Positions 9,257 through 17,944 of a stretch of DNA of 64,000 nt are shown piece after piece. The stretch lies in the NCBI GenBank assembly GCA_964624875.1, contig CAZUZA010000002.1:1-64000 (forward strand), given 5' to 3'. A program made the position numbers and the translations under genes. The notes below the pieces were generated by a model, which did no database searches, was not told the DNA's origin, and saw only the letters and a list, made by a program, of their open reading frames with translations. This stretch comes from Atopostipes sp964624875 (GTDB lineage: Bacteria > Bacillota > Bacilli > Lactobacillales > Carnobacteriaceae_A). The first letter of the stretch is position 1, and the number at the start of each line of letters is the position of its first letter.

Positions 9257-10264
9257 TTGAGTTTATTTGATCGAATAAAATCAGTCTTTACTGGTGAAAA
9301 AACAACAGAAGTAGAACAAACCAAAGTAGAACAAGAAGAAATTAACACTTATGAAGAAGGATTAGAAAAACCTAGAAAAACATTTACCCGTCGTTTTAAA
9401 GAAATGATGGCAAGCTTCCGTTATGAGGACGAGGAGTTTTTTGAAGAGTTAGAGGATTTATTAATTGAATCAGACGTAGGTTTTGAAGCAACAATGGAGA
9501 TTTCGGACATTATGCGTTACGAAGCCAAGGTTGAAAATATACGAACAGTAGAAGATGCTGAGCGTGTCTTAGTACGTACAATGATTGATATGTACGAAAG
9601 AACGAATCCGGATTACGTAGAATTCAAAACAAATCCAAATGGTTTAACAGTCCTACTATTTATCGGTGTAAACGGTGTTGGAAAAACAACAACAATTGCT
9701 AAGTTAGCGCATCAATTAATTGAAGAAAATAATTCAGTGATGTTAGCTGCCGGAGATACATTCCGTGCGGGAGCGATTGAGCAATTAAAAGTATGGGGAA
9801 GTCGTGTTGGAGCTGAAGTTATTTCAACAAAACAAGGTGGCGATCCATCAGCTGTCGTTTTTGACGCAATAAAACAAGCACAAGAGAATAATTATGATTA
9901 CCTACTTGTTGATACAGCGGGTCGTTTACAAAACAAAAAGAATTTAATGGATGAACTTGAAAAAATGAATCGAGTCATTGAACGTGAAATTCCAGGAGCA
10001 CCTCATGAAACAATTCTTGTTTTGGATGCAACGACTGGACAAAACGCATTAAATCAAGCAAAACAATTCCAAGAAATTACAAACTTAACTGGAATTGCTT
10101 TAACGAAAATGGATGGTACAGCTAAAGGTGGTATCGTTCTAGCAATTGGTAAGGAACTGAAGATACCAGTAAAATTTGTAGGTTTAGGGGAGAAAATGGA
10201 AGATTTACATCCATTTGATTCTGAGAAATTTGCATACGGTATGTTTAAAGATTTAGTGAACTAA
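9257..10264 (+). CDS. ftsY: Signal recognition particle receptor FtsY
   Basis: FtsY is the membrane-associated SRP receptor that accepts ribosome-nascent chain complexes from Ffh. A short acidic A region precedes the NG domain. The GTPase P-loop GVNGVGKTT is near residue 137, followed by DTAGRLQNK and TKMDGTAKGG. An ATG at 9242 is available. However, GAGG at 9244-9247 sits inside that extension, and the TTG at 9257, nine bases after it, gives the usual N-terminus beginning SLFDRIKSVF, so TTG is preferred (335 aa). ylxM and ffh follow closely, forming an SRP operon. Confidence 0.96.
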   Translation: MSLFDRIKSVFTGEKTTEVEQTKVEQEEINTYEEGLEKPRKTFTRRFKEMMASFRYEDEEFFEELEDLLIESDVGFEATMEISDIMRYEAKVENIRTVEDAERVLVRTMIDMYERTNPDYVEFKTNPNGLTVLLFIGVNGVGKTTTIAKLAHQLIEENNSVMLAAGDTFRAGAIEQLKVWGSRVGAEVISTKQGGDPSAVVFDAIKQAQENNYDYLLVDTAGRLQNKKNLMDELEKMNRVIEREIPGAPHETILVLDATTGQNALNQAKQFQEITNLTGIALTKMDGTAKGGIVLAIGKELKIPVKFVGLGEKMEDLHPFDSEKFAYGMFKDLVN

Positions 10265-10289
10265 TATATTATAGAAATTAGGGAATATA

Positions 10290-10640
10290 ATGGAACTTGA
10301 AAAAACTCTGAAAATGAATATGTTGTTTTCTTTTTATGGGAACCTACTTTCACCTAAACAAGCACAATATATGTCCGATTATTATGAAGAAGATTATACA
10401 TTAGCAGAAATAGCAGATAACAATGGTGTGAGCAGACAAGCGATATACGACAGTATTAAGCGAGCTGAAGAAGCTTTGAAAAACTATGAAGCTAAAATGA
10501 ATTTAGTTGAAGAATTTAATAATCGTAGACAAGCTTTGAAAAAAATACGACAGTATGTAGATGAAAAATATGGGCAAGATGAAAAATTAATTCATTTAAT
10601 AGATGATATGATTCAAGATTCGACAAGAGAGGAGAACTAA
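10290..10640 (+). CDS. ylxM: YlxM, UPF0122 family SRP-associated helix-turn-helix protein
   Basis: YlxM homologues are small DNA-binding-like proteins encoded just upstream of ffh; in Streptococcus the protein binds the SRP and modulates it. The 116-residue sequence has the helix-turn-helix SRQAIYDSIKRAEEAL and the family segment LLSPKQAQYMSDYYEEDYTLAEIA. It ends 4 bases before ffh begins, so translation is probably coupled. Confidence 0.93.
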   Translation: MELEKTLKMNMLFSFYGNLLSPKQAQYMSDYYEEDYTLAEIADNNGVSRQAIYDSIKRAEEALKNYEAKMNLVEEFNNRRQALKKIRQYVDEKYGQDEKLIHLIDDMIQDSTREEN

Positions 10641-10644
10641 CTTT

Positions 10645-12075
10645 ATGGCCTTTGAAGGTTTAAGTGGGCGTTTACAAGATGCTTTTTCTTCCTTGCGTAA
10701 AAAAGGAAAAATTGGTGAACAAGATGTCCAAGACGCTATGCGTCAAGTTCGTTTAGCATTATTAGAAGCGGACGTTAACTATAAAGTAGTAAGAAAATTT
10801 GTAAGTAGTATTCGAGAACAAGCTTTAGGAGAAGAAGTTCTTGAAAGTTTAAACGGTGGACAACAAGTTGTTAAAATCGTTTATGATGAACTAACTGCTC
10901 TAATGGGTGGAGAACAAGCAGAAGTAAATATTTCTGATATTCCACCAACAGTCTTTATGATGACAGGTTTACAAGGTGCTGGTAAAACAACAACTGCTGG
11001 TAAACTTGCGAATTATTTAAGAAAAAACAAGAAAATGAAGCCAATGTTAGTTGCAGCCGATATTTATCGTCCTGCTGCGATTGATCAGCTTCAAACATTA
11101 GGTAAACAATTAGATATACCTGTATTTAGCATGGGTGACCAAGTCAGTCCAGTTGAAATCGCAAAACGTGGTTTAGAAGAAGCCAAAGCGCAAAATCGTG
11201 ACTTAGTTATTATTGATACGGCTGGTCGTTTACACATTGATGAAGTTTTAATGACTGAATTAAAAGATGTAAAAACAGCAGTACAACCAGATGAAATATT
11301 CTTAGTTGTTGATGCAATGACTGGTCAAGATGCTGTAAACGTAGCTGATTCATTTAATGACCAATTAGACATTTCAAGTGTTATCTTGACTAAATTAGAT
11401 GGTGATACTCGTGGTGGTGCAGCGCTTTCTATTCGTGAAGTTACTGGGAAACCAATTAAATTTACGGGTACTGGTGAAAAACTAGATGCCATCGAACCAT
11501 TCTATCCAGACCGTATGGCAAATCGTATTTTAGGTATGGGAGACTTGTTGACGCTAATTGAGCGTGCACAAGAAGAGGTTGATGAAAAACGAGCAGAAGA
11601 ACTTGCTCAAAAAATGGCTGAAAATCGCTATGACTTTAATGATTTCATCGAACAAATGGACCAGATGCGTAATATGGGACCACTTGATCAATTATTAAAA
11701 ATGATTCCTGGAATGAATAATGTTCCTGGGATGTCAGATTTTGAAGTGGATGAAAAAGAACTAGACTATATGAAAGCAATCATACAATCGATGACAAATG
11801 CTGAACGTGAAGACCCAGATTTATTAAATCAAAGTCGTCGTCGTCGTGTAGCTACTGGTTCAGCTAGACCATTACAAGAGGTTAACAAATTAATTAAACA
11901 GTTTAAGCAAACTCGTGAAATGATGTCTGGCTTGTCCGGAGGAAAAATGCCTGCTGGGATGGACCAATTGTTTGGTGATGGTATCGGTGGAAAGATGGGT
12001 AAAAAAGCTTTCCAAAATGCAGCACGATCAAATAATCGTAAAAAGCGTAAAAAAGTCAAACGTAGAAGAAGATAA
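10645..12075 (+). CDS. ffh: Signal recognition particle protein Ffh
   Basis: Ffh binds signal sequences emerging from the ribosome and, with the 4.5S/6S RNA, targets them to FtsY. The N-terminal helical bundle is followed by the GTPase P-loop GLQGAGKTTT at residues 108-117, DTAGRLHID and TKLDGDTRGG. The methionine-rich M domain then starts near residue 325 (FNDFIEQMDQMRNMGPLDQLL) and ends in a strongly basic tail. At 476 residues the length is normal. A strong terminator follows. Confidence 0.97.
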   Translation: MAFEGLSGRLQDAFSSLRKKGKIGEQDVQDAMRQVRLALLEADVNYKVVRKFVSSIREQALGEEVLESLNGGQQVVKIVYDELTALMGGEQAEVNISDIPPTVFMMTGLQGAGKTTTAGKLANYLRKNKKMKPMLVAADIYRPAAIDQLQTLGKQLDIPVFSMGDQVSPVEIAKRGLEEAKAQNRDLVIIDTAGRLHIDEVLMTELKDVKTAVQPDEIFLVVDAMTGQDAVNVADSFNDQLDISSVILTKLDGDTRGGAALSIREVTGKPIKFTGTGEKLDAIEPFYPDRMANRILGMGDLLTLIERAQEEVDEKRAEELAQKMAENRYDFNDFIEQMDQMRNMGPLDQLLKMIPGMNNVPGMSDFEVDEKELDYMKAIIQSMTNAEREDPDLLNQSRRRRVATGSARPLQEVNKLIKQFKQTREMMSGLSGGKMPAGMDQLFGDGIGGKMGKKAFQNAARSNNRKKRKKVKRRRR

Positions 12076-12087
12076 TTCAAATAAACT

Positions 12088-12127
12088 AAAAAGATTTGGA
12101 CAATATTTGTTCAAATCTTTTTTTTAT
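12088..12127 (+). terminator. Terminator of the ftsY-ylxM-ffh operon
   Basis: A 15-bp stem (12088-12102 with 12108-12122, one G-U pair, loop of 5) merges into a run of T. Confidence 0.9.
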
Positions 12128-12155
12128 GTCTTTTTTGGCGTTTATGAGTTGAAAT

Positions 12156-12220
12156 CAGTATATATTTTGCTAATATATACTGATGAATTATATTACTAAA
12201 AAAATATATATTAGTAGGAG
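12156..12220 (+). promoter_or_regulatory. Leader of the ClC gene with two alternative inverted repeats
   Basis: A perfect 11-bp inverted repeat (12156-12166 with 12172-12182, loop of 5) shares its right arm with a second one, in which 12170-12179 can pair with 12205-12214. The distal arm ends one base before the ribosome binding site AGGAG at 12216-12220. The two structures exclude each other. This may be an RNA switch or an operator; no known riboswitch consensus is recognised. Confidence 0.45.
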
Positions 12221-12225
12221 ATGTT

Positions 12226-13776
12226 ATGAACCGTATAAAATCATTACAGTGGGCAAATATTCGATATGTCTTACATGGCATACTAATTGGTACAATTGCT
12301 GGAACTGTTGTTAGTGCTTTTCGAATGATCATTTCGATTTTGCTGGATTATATGCCACGAATATATGGCTATTTAAAAGAGAATACTTTATTTGTGAGTA
12401 TTTGGTTTTTTGTTCTTATAAGCATTGCGATATTGGTTATGGTATTAATGCGTGATGAAGAACACATTAAAGGGAACGGAGTAGCTGAATTAAAGGGACA
12501 ATTACAAGGTTCGCTTAGATTAAACTGGTTTTCAATCTTATGGCGAAAATTTCTATCAAGTGCCCTTGTTTTAGGATTAGGTATTCCGCTTGGTCAAGAA
12601 GGACCTTCTATCCAAATAGGTGGAGTAGTAGGGCAAGGGATAAATCATTTTATGAAAGGAAGTCGCTCCCAAGAAAGTATTTTTATATCAAGTGGAGCTG
12701 CTGCCGGACTAGCCGCAGCCTTTAACGCACCTTTATCAGCGTTTGTACTAGTACTTGAAGAAATACATCATCGTTTCTCAAATATATTGATCCTGTCTGT
12801 ATTCTCGGCATCAGTGACAGCTTCCTTTGTAGCCTATAATATATTCGGTTCTGAACCAGCAATTGGATTAGGGGCAACTATTGCTTTTCCAATTGAATAT
12901 TATATTTCATTAATTGGTTTAGGAGCACTCTTGGCTGTAGGAGGATGGTTATTTCAAAGAGGGGTCTTTAGATACACCCCAAAATTCCTTAGTTACTTAC
13001 CAATCCCTGACTATTTACACGGATTCATTCCGTTTGTCCTTGTTCTATTCATTGGGATCTTTTGGACGGATATGTTGGGTGGAGGAACAGATGTAATCAT
13101 GATGATTGCGTCGGAAAGTGCATCGACAAAACTATTACTAGCGATATTTGTTTTTCGGTTTATAACATTCCAAATTTCTTTTGGGACAAAAATCCCTGGT
13201 GGATCCTTAGTGCCGAGTCTCGCTTTTGGTGCAATACTTGGGGCATTATATGGAAATCAAATAATAGGACTAACGGGTATAGAAAATCAGTTTGTTCGTA
13301 ACTTTGTCATTTATGGAATGGGTGGTTTCTTTACAGCTACAACGAAAGCGCCATTAACAGCAATCGTATTAATCACTGAACTAACAGGTTCAATTGGTCA
13401 ATTGATGCCAATATCAATAGTGTGTTTATCTGCCTATGTCATTTCTGATTTACTTAAAATGGAACCAACAGATGATATTACATTAAGAAATAAGACCAAT
13501 CAGATTCCAACAATCTATGAAGGTGAAATTATTTTAATGGATATTACAATTGAATTTAATGGGGAATTAGATGGCGAGTTAATCAAAGATCTTATTTTAC
13601 CATTTGATACAAGAATAATTAAAGTAAGTCGTTACGGCAAAGAATTTCTACCAGATGGGAATACACGTATCTTACCTGGGGATCAAGTACAGCTTGCAAC
13701 AGATTCTGGTTTTGCTTCAAAAGTCGCTGATTATTTCGAAAGAGCAAATAATTCTTCGCAAAAAAAGAAGATGTAA
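12226..13776 (+). CDS. ClC family anion/proton antiporter with C-terminal TrkA-C domain
   Basis: This is a ClC-type anion transporter with about ten membrane helices followed by a cytoplasmic RCK_C/TrkA-C domain (about residues 430-505). The external gate motif is GQEGP with Glu125. Glu178-Glu179 (LVLEEIHHRF) correspond to the internal proton glutamate of the E. coli exchanger, so proton-coupled exchange is likely. The motif that normally reads GSGIP is GNGVA here (residues 83-87), placing Asn84 at the chloride-coordinating serine, so the anion preference is uncertain. It is inserted between ffh and rpsP relative to B. subtilis and is separated by a terminator on the left and a promoter on the right. 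Confidence 0.9.
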   Translation: MNRIKSLQWANIRYVLHGILIGTIAGTVVSAFRMIISILLDYMPRIYGYLKENTLFVSIWFFVLISIAILVMVLMRDEEHIKGNGVAELKGQLQGSLRLNWFSILWRKFLSSALVLGLGIPLGQEGPSIQIGGVVGQGINHFMKGSRSQESIFISSGAAAGLAAAFNAPLSAFVLVLEEIHHRFSNILILSVFSASVTASFVAYNIFGSEPAIGLGATIAFPIEYYISLIGLGALLAVGGWLFQRGVFRYTPKFLSYLPIPDYLHGFIPFVLVLFIGIFWTDMLGGGTDVIMMIASESASTKLLLAIFVFRFITFQISFGTKIPGGSLVPSLAFGAILGALYGNQIIGLTGIENQFVRNFVIYGMGGFFTATTKAPLTAIVLITELTGSIGQLMPISIVCLSAYVISDLLKMEPTDDITLRNKTNQIPTIYEGEIILMDITIEFNGELDGELIKDLILPFDTRIIKVSRYGKEFLPDGNTRILPGDQVQLATDSGFASKVADYFERANNSSQKKKM

Positions 13777-13787
13777 AGAAAAAAGAC

Positions 13788-13816
13788 TTTACATAGTGTC
13801 GTAAACGTGATATTAT
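13788..13816 (+). promoter_or_regulatory. Strong promoter of rpsP-khpA
   Basis: TTTACA at 13788-13793 and TATTAT at 13811-13816 are 17 bases apart, with a TGA extension just before the -10. About 90 bases of leader precede rpsP; GAGTTA at 13826 can pair with TAACTC at 13862 in it. Confidence 0.75.
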
Positions 13817-13913
13817 ATTATTCGTGAGTTAATTCGTGTCAAGTTGTTTTACTTAACAGTATAACTCAAAGAGATATTAAATAAACAAGTAATATTATTA
13901 GGAGGAAATATAA

Positions 13914-14198
13914 ATGGCAGTTAAAATTCGTTTAAAAAGAATGGGATCTAAAAAGCGTCCTTTCTACCGTGTAGTAGTTGCAGATTCACGTAAATCAGTT
14001 ACAGGTGGTATTATCCAAGAAATCGGAACATACAACCCAGTATCTGAACCAAAAGAAGTTAAACTTAACACTGAGTTAGCTTTAGAATGGTTACAAAATG
14101 GTGCTAAGCCATCTGATACAGTTCGTAAACTTTTATCAGACCAAGGTGTTATGGAAGCATATCACAACGCTAAATTAGAGAGTAAAAAAAATAACTAA
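13914..14198 (+). CDS. rpsP: Ribosomal protein bS16
   Basis: bS16 is a component of the small ribosomal subunit needed for assembly of its 5' domain. The N-terminus AVKIRLKRMGSKKRPFYRVVVADSR is diagnostic, and the length of 94 residues is normal. AGGAGG lies eight bases before the ATG. It heads an operon with khpA, as in Firmicutes generally. Confidence 0.98.
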   Translation: MAVKIRLKRMGSKKRPFYRVVVADSRKSVTGGIIQEIGTYNPVSEPKEVKLNTELALEWLQNGAKPSDTVRKLLSDQGVMEAYHNAKLESKKNN

Positions 14199-14231
14199 TT
14201 CTCGATAGTATAAATTTAAAAGGATGAGAAC

Positions 14232-14477
14232 ATGACTGACAAAGAAATGAGAAATTTAATTACTACTATTGTATCGGCACTTTTAAGTCATCCAGAATCT
14301 TTAAAGTTAGAACTTAAAGATACGGATGATTTCCACGAATATTTATTGTCTGTTCATCCAGATGACGTGGGACGTGTCATTGGTAAGCGTGGACGTATTG
14401 CTAAAGCAATTCGCTCACTCGTTTACAGTGTGAAGTACGATGGTCCTAAACGTGTTCGCTTAACGATTGTCGATTAA
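14232..14477 (+). CDS. khpA: KH domain RNA-binding protein KhpA
   Basis: KhpA is a small single-KH-domain protein that forms an RNA-binding complex with KhpB (Jag/EloR) and influences cell elongation and division in Streptococcus and Lactobacillus. The KH signature HPDDVGRVIGKRGRIAKAIR covers about residues 39-58. The length, 81 residues, is typical. It follows rpsP by 33 bases and is closed by a strong terminator, so it is not cotranscribed with rimM. Confidence 0.95.
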   Translation: MTDKEMRNLITTIVSALLSHPESLKLELKDTDDFHEYLLSVHPDDVGRVIGKRGRIAKAIRSLVYSVKYDGPKRVRLTIVD

Positions 14478-14494
14478 TACTCGTCCGTAATGAC

Positions 14495-14542
14495 ATCTCT
14501 CAAAATTTCTGTTTATACAGATTAATTTTGAGAGATTTTTTT
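14495..14542 (+). terminator. Terminator of rpsP-khpA
   Basis: A 13-bp stem (14495-14507 with 14524-14536) is extended by an inner TCTGT/ACAGA stem and followed by a run of seven T. Confidence 0.9.
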
Positions 14543-14637
14543 GCTAATATGGGTTCTTATTCCTTTGAAAAAAGGAAATATAACAACCATTCAAAGCAAT
14601 ATTACGATAAATTCAAACATATAATTAGGAGAACATT

Positions 14638-15162
14638 ATGACAAATTATTTAGAAGTCGGTAAGATAGTTAATACCCATGGGATTAGAGGCGAAGTACGC
14701 GTTCAATCTGTTACAGATTTTCCAGAAGTACGATATGCTAAAGGTTCAAAGCTAGTCATTGAAATGGGTAGAAACGATTATAAAGAAGTTATTGTAGCCT
14801 CACATCGTGTCCATAAATTATTTGACTTATTAACTTTTGAAGGTTATCCATCAATTAATGATGTTGAACAATTTAAAACAAAGTTTTTAAAAGTAGATGA
14901 ATTACTGGTACCTGAACTTGAAGACAATGAATTTTATGTAAACCAAATTATTGGTGCAGAAGTTGTCGATGAATCAGATCAAGTCATTGGGAAGTTAAAA
15001 GAAGTTTTGGACTTACCAGCCAATGATGTCTGGGTTGTAAGTCGACCAGGTAAAAAGGATTTATTATTACCATACATTGAATCAGTGATTTTAGATGTCA
15101 ATGTAGAAGAACAAAAGATCGTTGTTCACGTCCTTGAAGGGCTGGATCAAGATGAAGATTGA
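14638..15162 (+). CDS. rimM: 16S rRNA processing factor RimM
   Basis: RimM binds the 30S head and bS19 during small subunit maturation. The N-terminal domain begins with YLEVGKIVNTHGIRGEVRVQ, and the C-terminal PRC-barrel has ANDVWVVSRPGKKDLLLPYI. At 174 residues it has the family length. The ATG follows TAGGAG. Its last 11 bases overlap the start of trmD, so the two are translationally coupled. Confidence 0.97.
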   Translation: MTNYLEVGKIVNTHGIRGEVRVQSVTDFPEVRYAKGSKLVIEMGRNDYKEVIVASHRVHKLFDLLTFEGYPSINDVEQFKTKFLKVDELLVPELEDNEFYVNQIIGAEVVDESDQVIGKLKEVLDLPANDVWVVSRPGKKDLLLPYIESVILDVNVEEQKIVVHVLEGLDQDED

Positions 15163-15889
15163 TATTTTGACTTTATTTCCAGAAATGTTTGATAGCCCGT
15201 TCAATTATTCTTTAATCAAGCGTGCCATTGATGCTGGACATGTCGAAATAAATCCACTTAGCTTTAGAAAATATGGTGTAGGAAAACATGCAATGGTTGA
15301 TGATACGCCGTATGGTGGTGGAGCAGGAATGCTATTGAAACCTGAACCGATATTTGAAGCAATCGATAAATTAAATACAGAAAATCCAGATACACCGAAA
15401 CGTATCGTATTGATGGATCCTGCAGGGAAACCATTTGATCAAGCGATGGCTGAAGATTTCTCAAAAGAAGAACATCTCGTTTTTATTTGTGGCCATTACG
15501 AAGGATACGACGAGCGAATTCGTACGCTTGTGACCGATGAAGTCTCGTTAGGTGATTATGTCTTAACCGGTGGTGAACTAGCCGCAATGGTTATGATTGA
15601 TGCAACTGTACGACTTATTCCAGGTGTTGTTGGGAACGTAGAGTCGATTCAAGAAGATTCACATTCTACGGGCCTCTTAGAACATCCACATTATACGCGA
15701 CCAGCAAGTTATAGAGGGATGGATGTTCCAGAAGTTTTACTCAATGGAAATCATGGGTTAATTGACGAATGGCGCAATAAAGAGTCCTTACGACGCACAT
15801 TTAAAAGGCGTCCAGATATGCTTGAAAACTTAGAGTTATCGGATGACGAAAAATCTTGGCTTAAGGAATTTGAAGAAGAAGTAGAATAA
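15152..15889 (+). CDS. trmD: tRNA (guanine-N1-)-methyltransferase TrmD
   Basis: TrmD methylates G37 next to the anticodon, preventing frameshifting. The trefoil-knot S-adenosylmethionine site is visible as FICGHYEGYDERI and SLGDYVLTGGELAA. An upstream TTG at 15122 would extend the frame, but the ATG at 15152 gives the conserved MKIDILTLFPEMF and the normal 245 residues. A terminator follows directly. rplS, which usually comes next in Firmicutes, is not there. Confidence 0.97.
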   Translation: MKIDILTLFPEMFDSPFNYSLIKRAIDAGHVEINPLSFRKYGVGKHAMVDDTPYGGGAGMLLKPEPIFEAIDKLNTENPDTPKRIVLMDPAGKPFDQAMAEDFSKEEHLVFICGHYEGYDERIRTLVTDEVSLGDYVLTGGELAAMVMIDATVRLIPGVVGNVESIQEDSHSTGLLEHPHYTRPASYRGMDVPEVLLNGNHGLIDEWRNKESLRRTFKRRPDMLENLELSDDEKSWLKEFEEEVE

Positions 15890-15897
15890 ATAGTGAG

Positions 15898-15928
15898 CCT
15901 ACCTTATGTAAAATAGGGTAGGTTTTTT
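15898..15928 (+). terminator. Terminator of rimM-trmD
   Basis: A 10-bp stem (15898-15907 with 15913-15922, one G-U pair) is followed by T6. Confidence 0.88.
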
Positions 15929-15997
15929 GAATCCTTTAAGAAATGGATTCATTGATACATTCTACAGAGAGAATACAATGAAATCTCTATTTACATA

Positions 15998-16006
15998 TGT
16001 TAAAAT
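15998..16006 (+). promoter_or_regulatory. Extended -10 promoter of ypiA-ypiB
   Basis: TGTTAAAAT at 15998-16006 is an extended -10. ATGAAA lies at the -35 position (15978-15983) with a 17-base spacer. Confidence 0.55.
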
Positions 16007-16053
16007 AGTAATAATTGAAATTAGATTAGATTATCCAGATAAGAGGTTAATAA

Positions 16054-17319
16054 ATGACTTATTCAGAAATGATGATAGCAGAAATACAAAATGGAAACTT
16101 AGAACTCGCAGAAGAGAACTTAGAACTCGCTTTGAGTTTTGATGACGAAGAAACGTTATACTTACTAGGGAATACACTTTTACAATTAGGGTTTCTAATT
16201 GAAACTAAACGCGTATACAATCATTTAATTGATGTGAATCCAAATGATGATGAACTAAAAGTATATTTAGCAGAGATAGAAATTGAAGATGGAAATGAAA
16301 TAGAAGCACTTGAATTACTCCATGCCATTGAACATTCAAGTCCATCTTATCCTCAAGCATTATTGGTTCAAGCAGATTACTACCATTTAAATGGTTTACC
16401 AGAAGTCAGTATTCAAAAGTTATTAGAAGCAGAATCCTTATTGCCCGAAGAAGAAGTGATCCACTTTGCATTAGGTGAAGTGTATTTCACAATGGCTGAC
16501 TATCAAAATGCGATTCGATATTATGAAAAATTAATGATCGCTGGACATGATGAAATCTCCGGTACTTTAATTGGTGTAAGACAAGGGAATTGTTACTTAA
16601 TGATTGGTGAGTATGACAAAGCTTTAACTTACTTTAACGATTCGTTATCTTTCAAGGAAGACCCTCAAGTTTACTACCAAATCGGCTTGACGTATGTTCA
16701 AAAAGAAGAGTTCGATAAGGCGACAGAACCATTACTGCAAGCAAAAGAACTTGATCCAAGTATTAGTGGTATATATATTTTACTAGCTGAAATTTACGAA
16801 CAAGAAAATGATTATGAAAAAGCTTTAAAAGAAATTGAAGACAGCCTCGCTTATAATGAAATCAATATCGATTTATATTTAAAAGCTGCTGATTTAGCGA
16901 CGAAGTTAAATGATTTTAAAAAAGCAGATAAGTACTATAAAGAAGCGATTGAGATGGATAAAGATAATGATCGAATTATCCTAAAATATGCAGATTTTTT
17001 AAACTTTATAGATGATTATGATGGAGTCATCTCTTTATTAGAGGGTGCACCAGATGTTGTTCGTGAATTACCAGGTTCTCTATGGCTATTAGCAAATGCT
17101 TATAATAGCATCGATGAATATGAAACAGCTGGAAAATTATTTAACCAAGCCTCATTATTCTTGATGGAAGAATTGGATTTCTTAAAAGACTATGCATTTT
17201 TCCTTCGAGAAGATGGACAAAGAGATAAAATGACAGAAGTTGCCAAACGTTATATGGCTTTAAGTGACCAACCAGATGAAGAAATGATGGCGTTACTTGA
17301 TGAAACAAACTACTTTTAA
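16054..17319 (+). CDS. ypiA: Tetratricopeptide repeat protein YpiA
   Basis: The 421-residue protein consists almost entirely of tetratricopeptide repeats (for example ALGEVYFTMADYQNAIRYYE, QIGLTYVQKEEFDKATEPL, ILLAEIYEQENDYEKALKEI), a protein-protein interaction scaffold without membrane segments. Length and position match B. subtilis YpiA, which lies next to ypiB. The ATG follows AGAGG. The precise role is not known to me; the neighbour YpiB acts in control of MurA degradation, and a related role is only a guess. Confidence 0.88.
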   Translation: MTYSEMMIAEIQNGNLELAEENLELALSFDDEETLYLLGNTLLQLGFLIETKRVYNHLIDVNPNDDELKVYLAEIEIEDGNEIEALELLHAIEHSSPSYPQALLVQADYYHLNGLPEVSIQKLLEAESLLPEEEVIHFALGEVYFTMADYQNAIRYYEKLMIAGHDEISGTLIGVRQGNCYLMIGEYDKALTYFNDSLSFKEDPQVYYQIGLTYVQKEEFDKATEPLLQAKELDPSISGIYILLAEIYEQENDYEKALKEIEDSLAYNEINIDLYLKAADLATKLNDFKKADKYYKEAIEMDKDNDRIILKYADFLNFIDDYDGVISLLEGAPDVVRELPGSLWLLANAYNSIDEYETAGKLFNQASLFLMEELDFLKDYAFFLREDGQRDKMTEVAKRYMALSDQPDEEMMALLDETNYF

Positions 17320-17345
17320 AAAGAACGATTGTTGAGGTGAATAAC

Positions 17346-17915
17346 ATGCGTTCATCCGTATCAAATAGTGATAAAAAAATATTTTTAAGATGGTTTACGA
17401 AAAACTTTGTACTAAGAAGAAGAGAAGTCCTGTGGATTTTAGACTACTTATACAATCATGATATTATTTTAGAGAAAACGCATTTTGTAGAAAATGTGCA
17501 AAAGGCTCCTCGAGGAATCTATACGACGGTTAAAGATAATAAAGAGACGCCTTTTATTTTCTATAAAAATGGGCATACGTTTAAGGATCCTATGCAAGCA
17601 TTCCATGAGGTACGTTTAAATTGGAGCTCGCCAATATATATAGAACTTGATTTCGAAAATGCCTGGCAATATCCAGAGTATTTGGCCGTTCTAGAAGATA
17701 ATCCATATGCAAAATGGAACGAAACGATGCCAAGTGAACTGATTGTTGAAGTAGAAGAAGCTTTAAACTATGAAAGTTTACTTTATGCAAAAGAACGGGT
17801 CATGAAAGAAATTGACGAAAGTTTATTGAATGGTCATAAAAGTGAATTTACATTATTGACTGATGAATTATTTGAAATCAATCATAAAATTTCACGCGTT
17901 ATTTTAAATGACTGA
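17346..17915 (+). CDS. ypiB: UPF0302 family protein YpiB (ReoY)
   Basis: YpiB homologues carry an N-terminal UPF0302 domain and a C-terminal IDEAL domain. In Listeria monocytogenes the homologue ReoY works with ReoM to promote ClpCP-dependent degradation of MurA, setting peptidoglycan synthesis. The 189-residue protein has the family segments KKIFLRWFTKNFVLRRREVLWIL and the helical C-terminus EIDESLLNGHKSEFTLLTDEL. The GTG at 17337 lies within the ribosome binding site, so the ATG at 17346, eight bases after GAGG, is chosen. It is in an operon with ypiA. Confidence 0.88.
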   Translation: MRSSVSNSDKKIFLRWFTKNFVLRRREVLWILDYLYNHDIILEKTHFVENVQKAPRGIYTTVKDNKETPFIFYKNGHTFKDPMQAFHEVRLNWSSPIYIELDFENAWQYPEYLAVLEDNPYAKWNETMPSELIVEVEEALNYESLLYAKERVMKEIDESLLNGHKSEFTLLTDELFEINHKISRVILND

Positions 17916-17944
17916 ATGCTTTTCTAAAAGGAGAGAAACCTTAT

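Noticed and set aside
12128..12225. Possible fluoride riboswitch before the ClC gene
   Set aside because: The conserved fluoride-aptamer segments are absent; only A/T-rich inverted repeats are present, and the protein is not of the ClC-F fluoride type by its gate motif.
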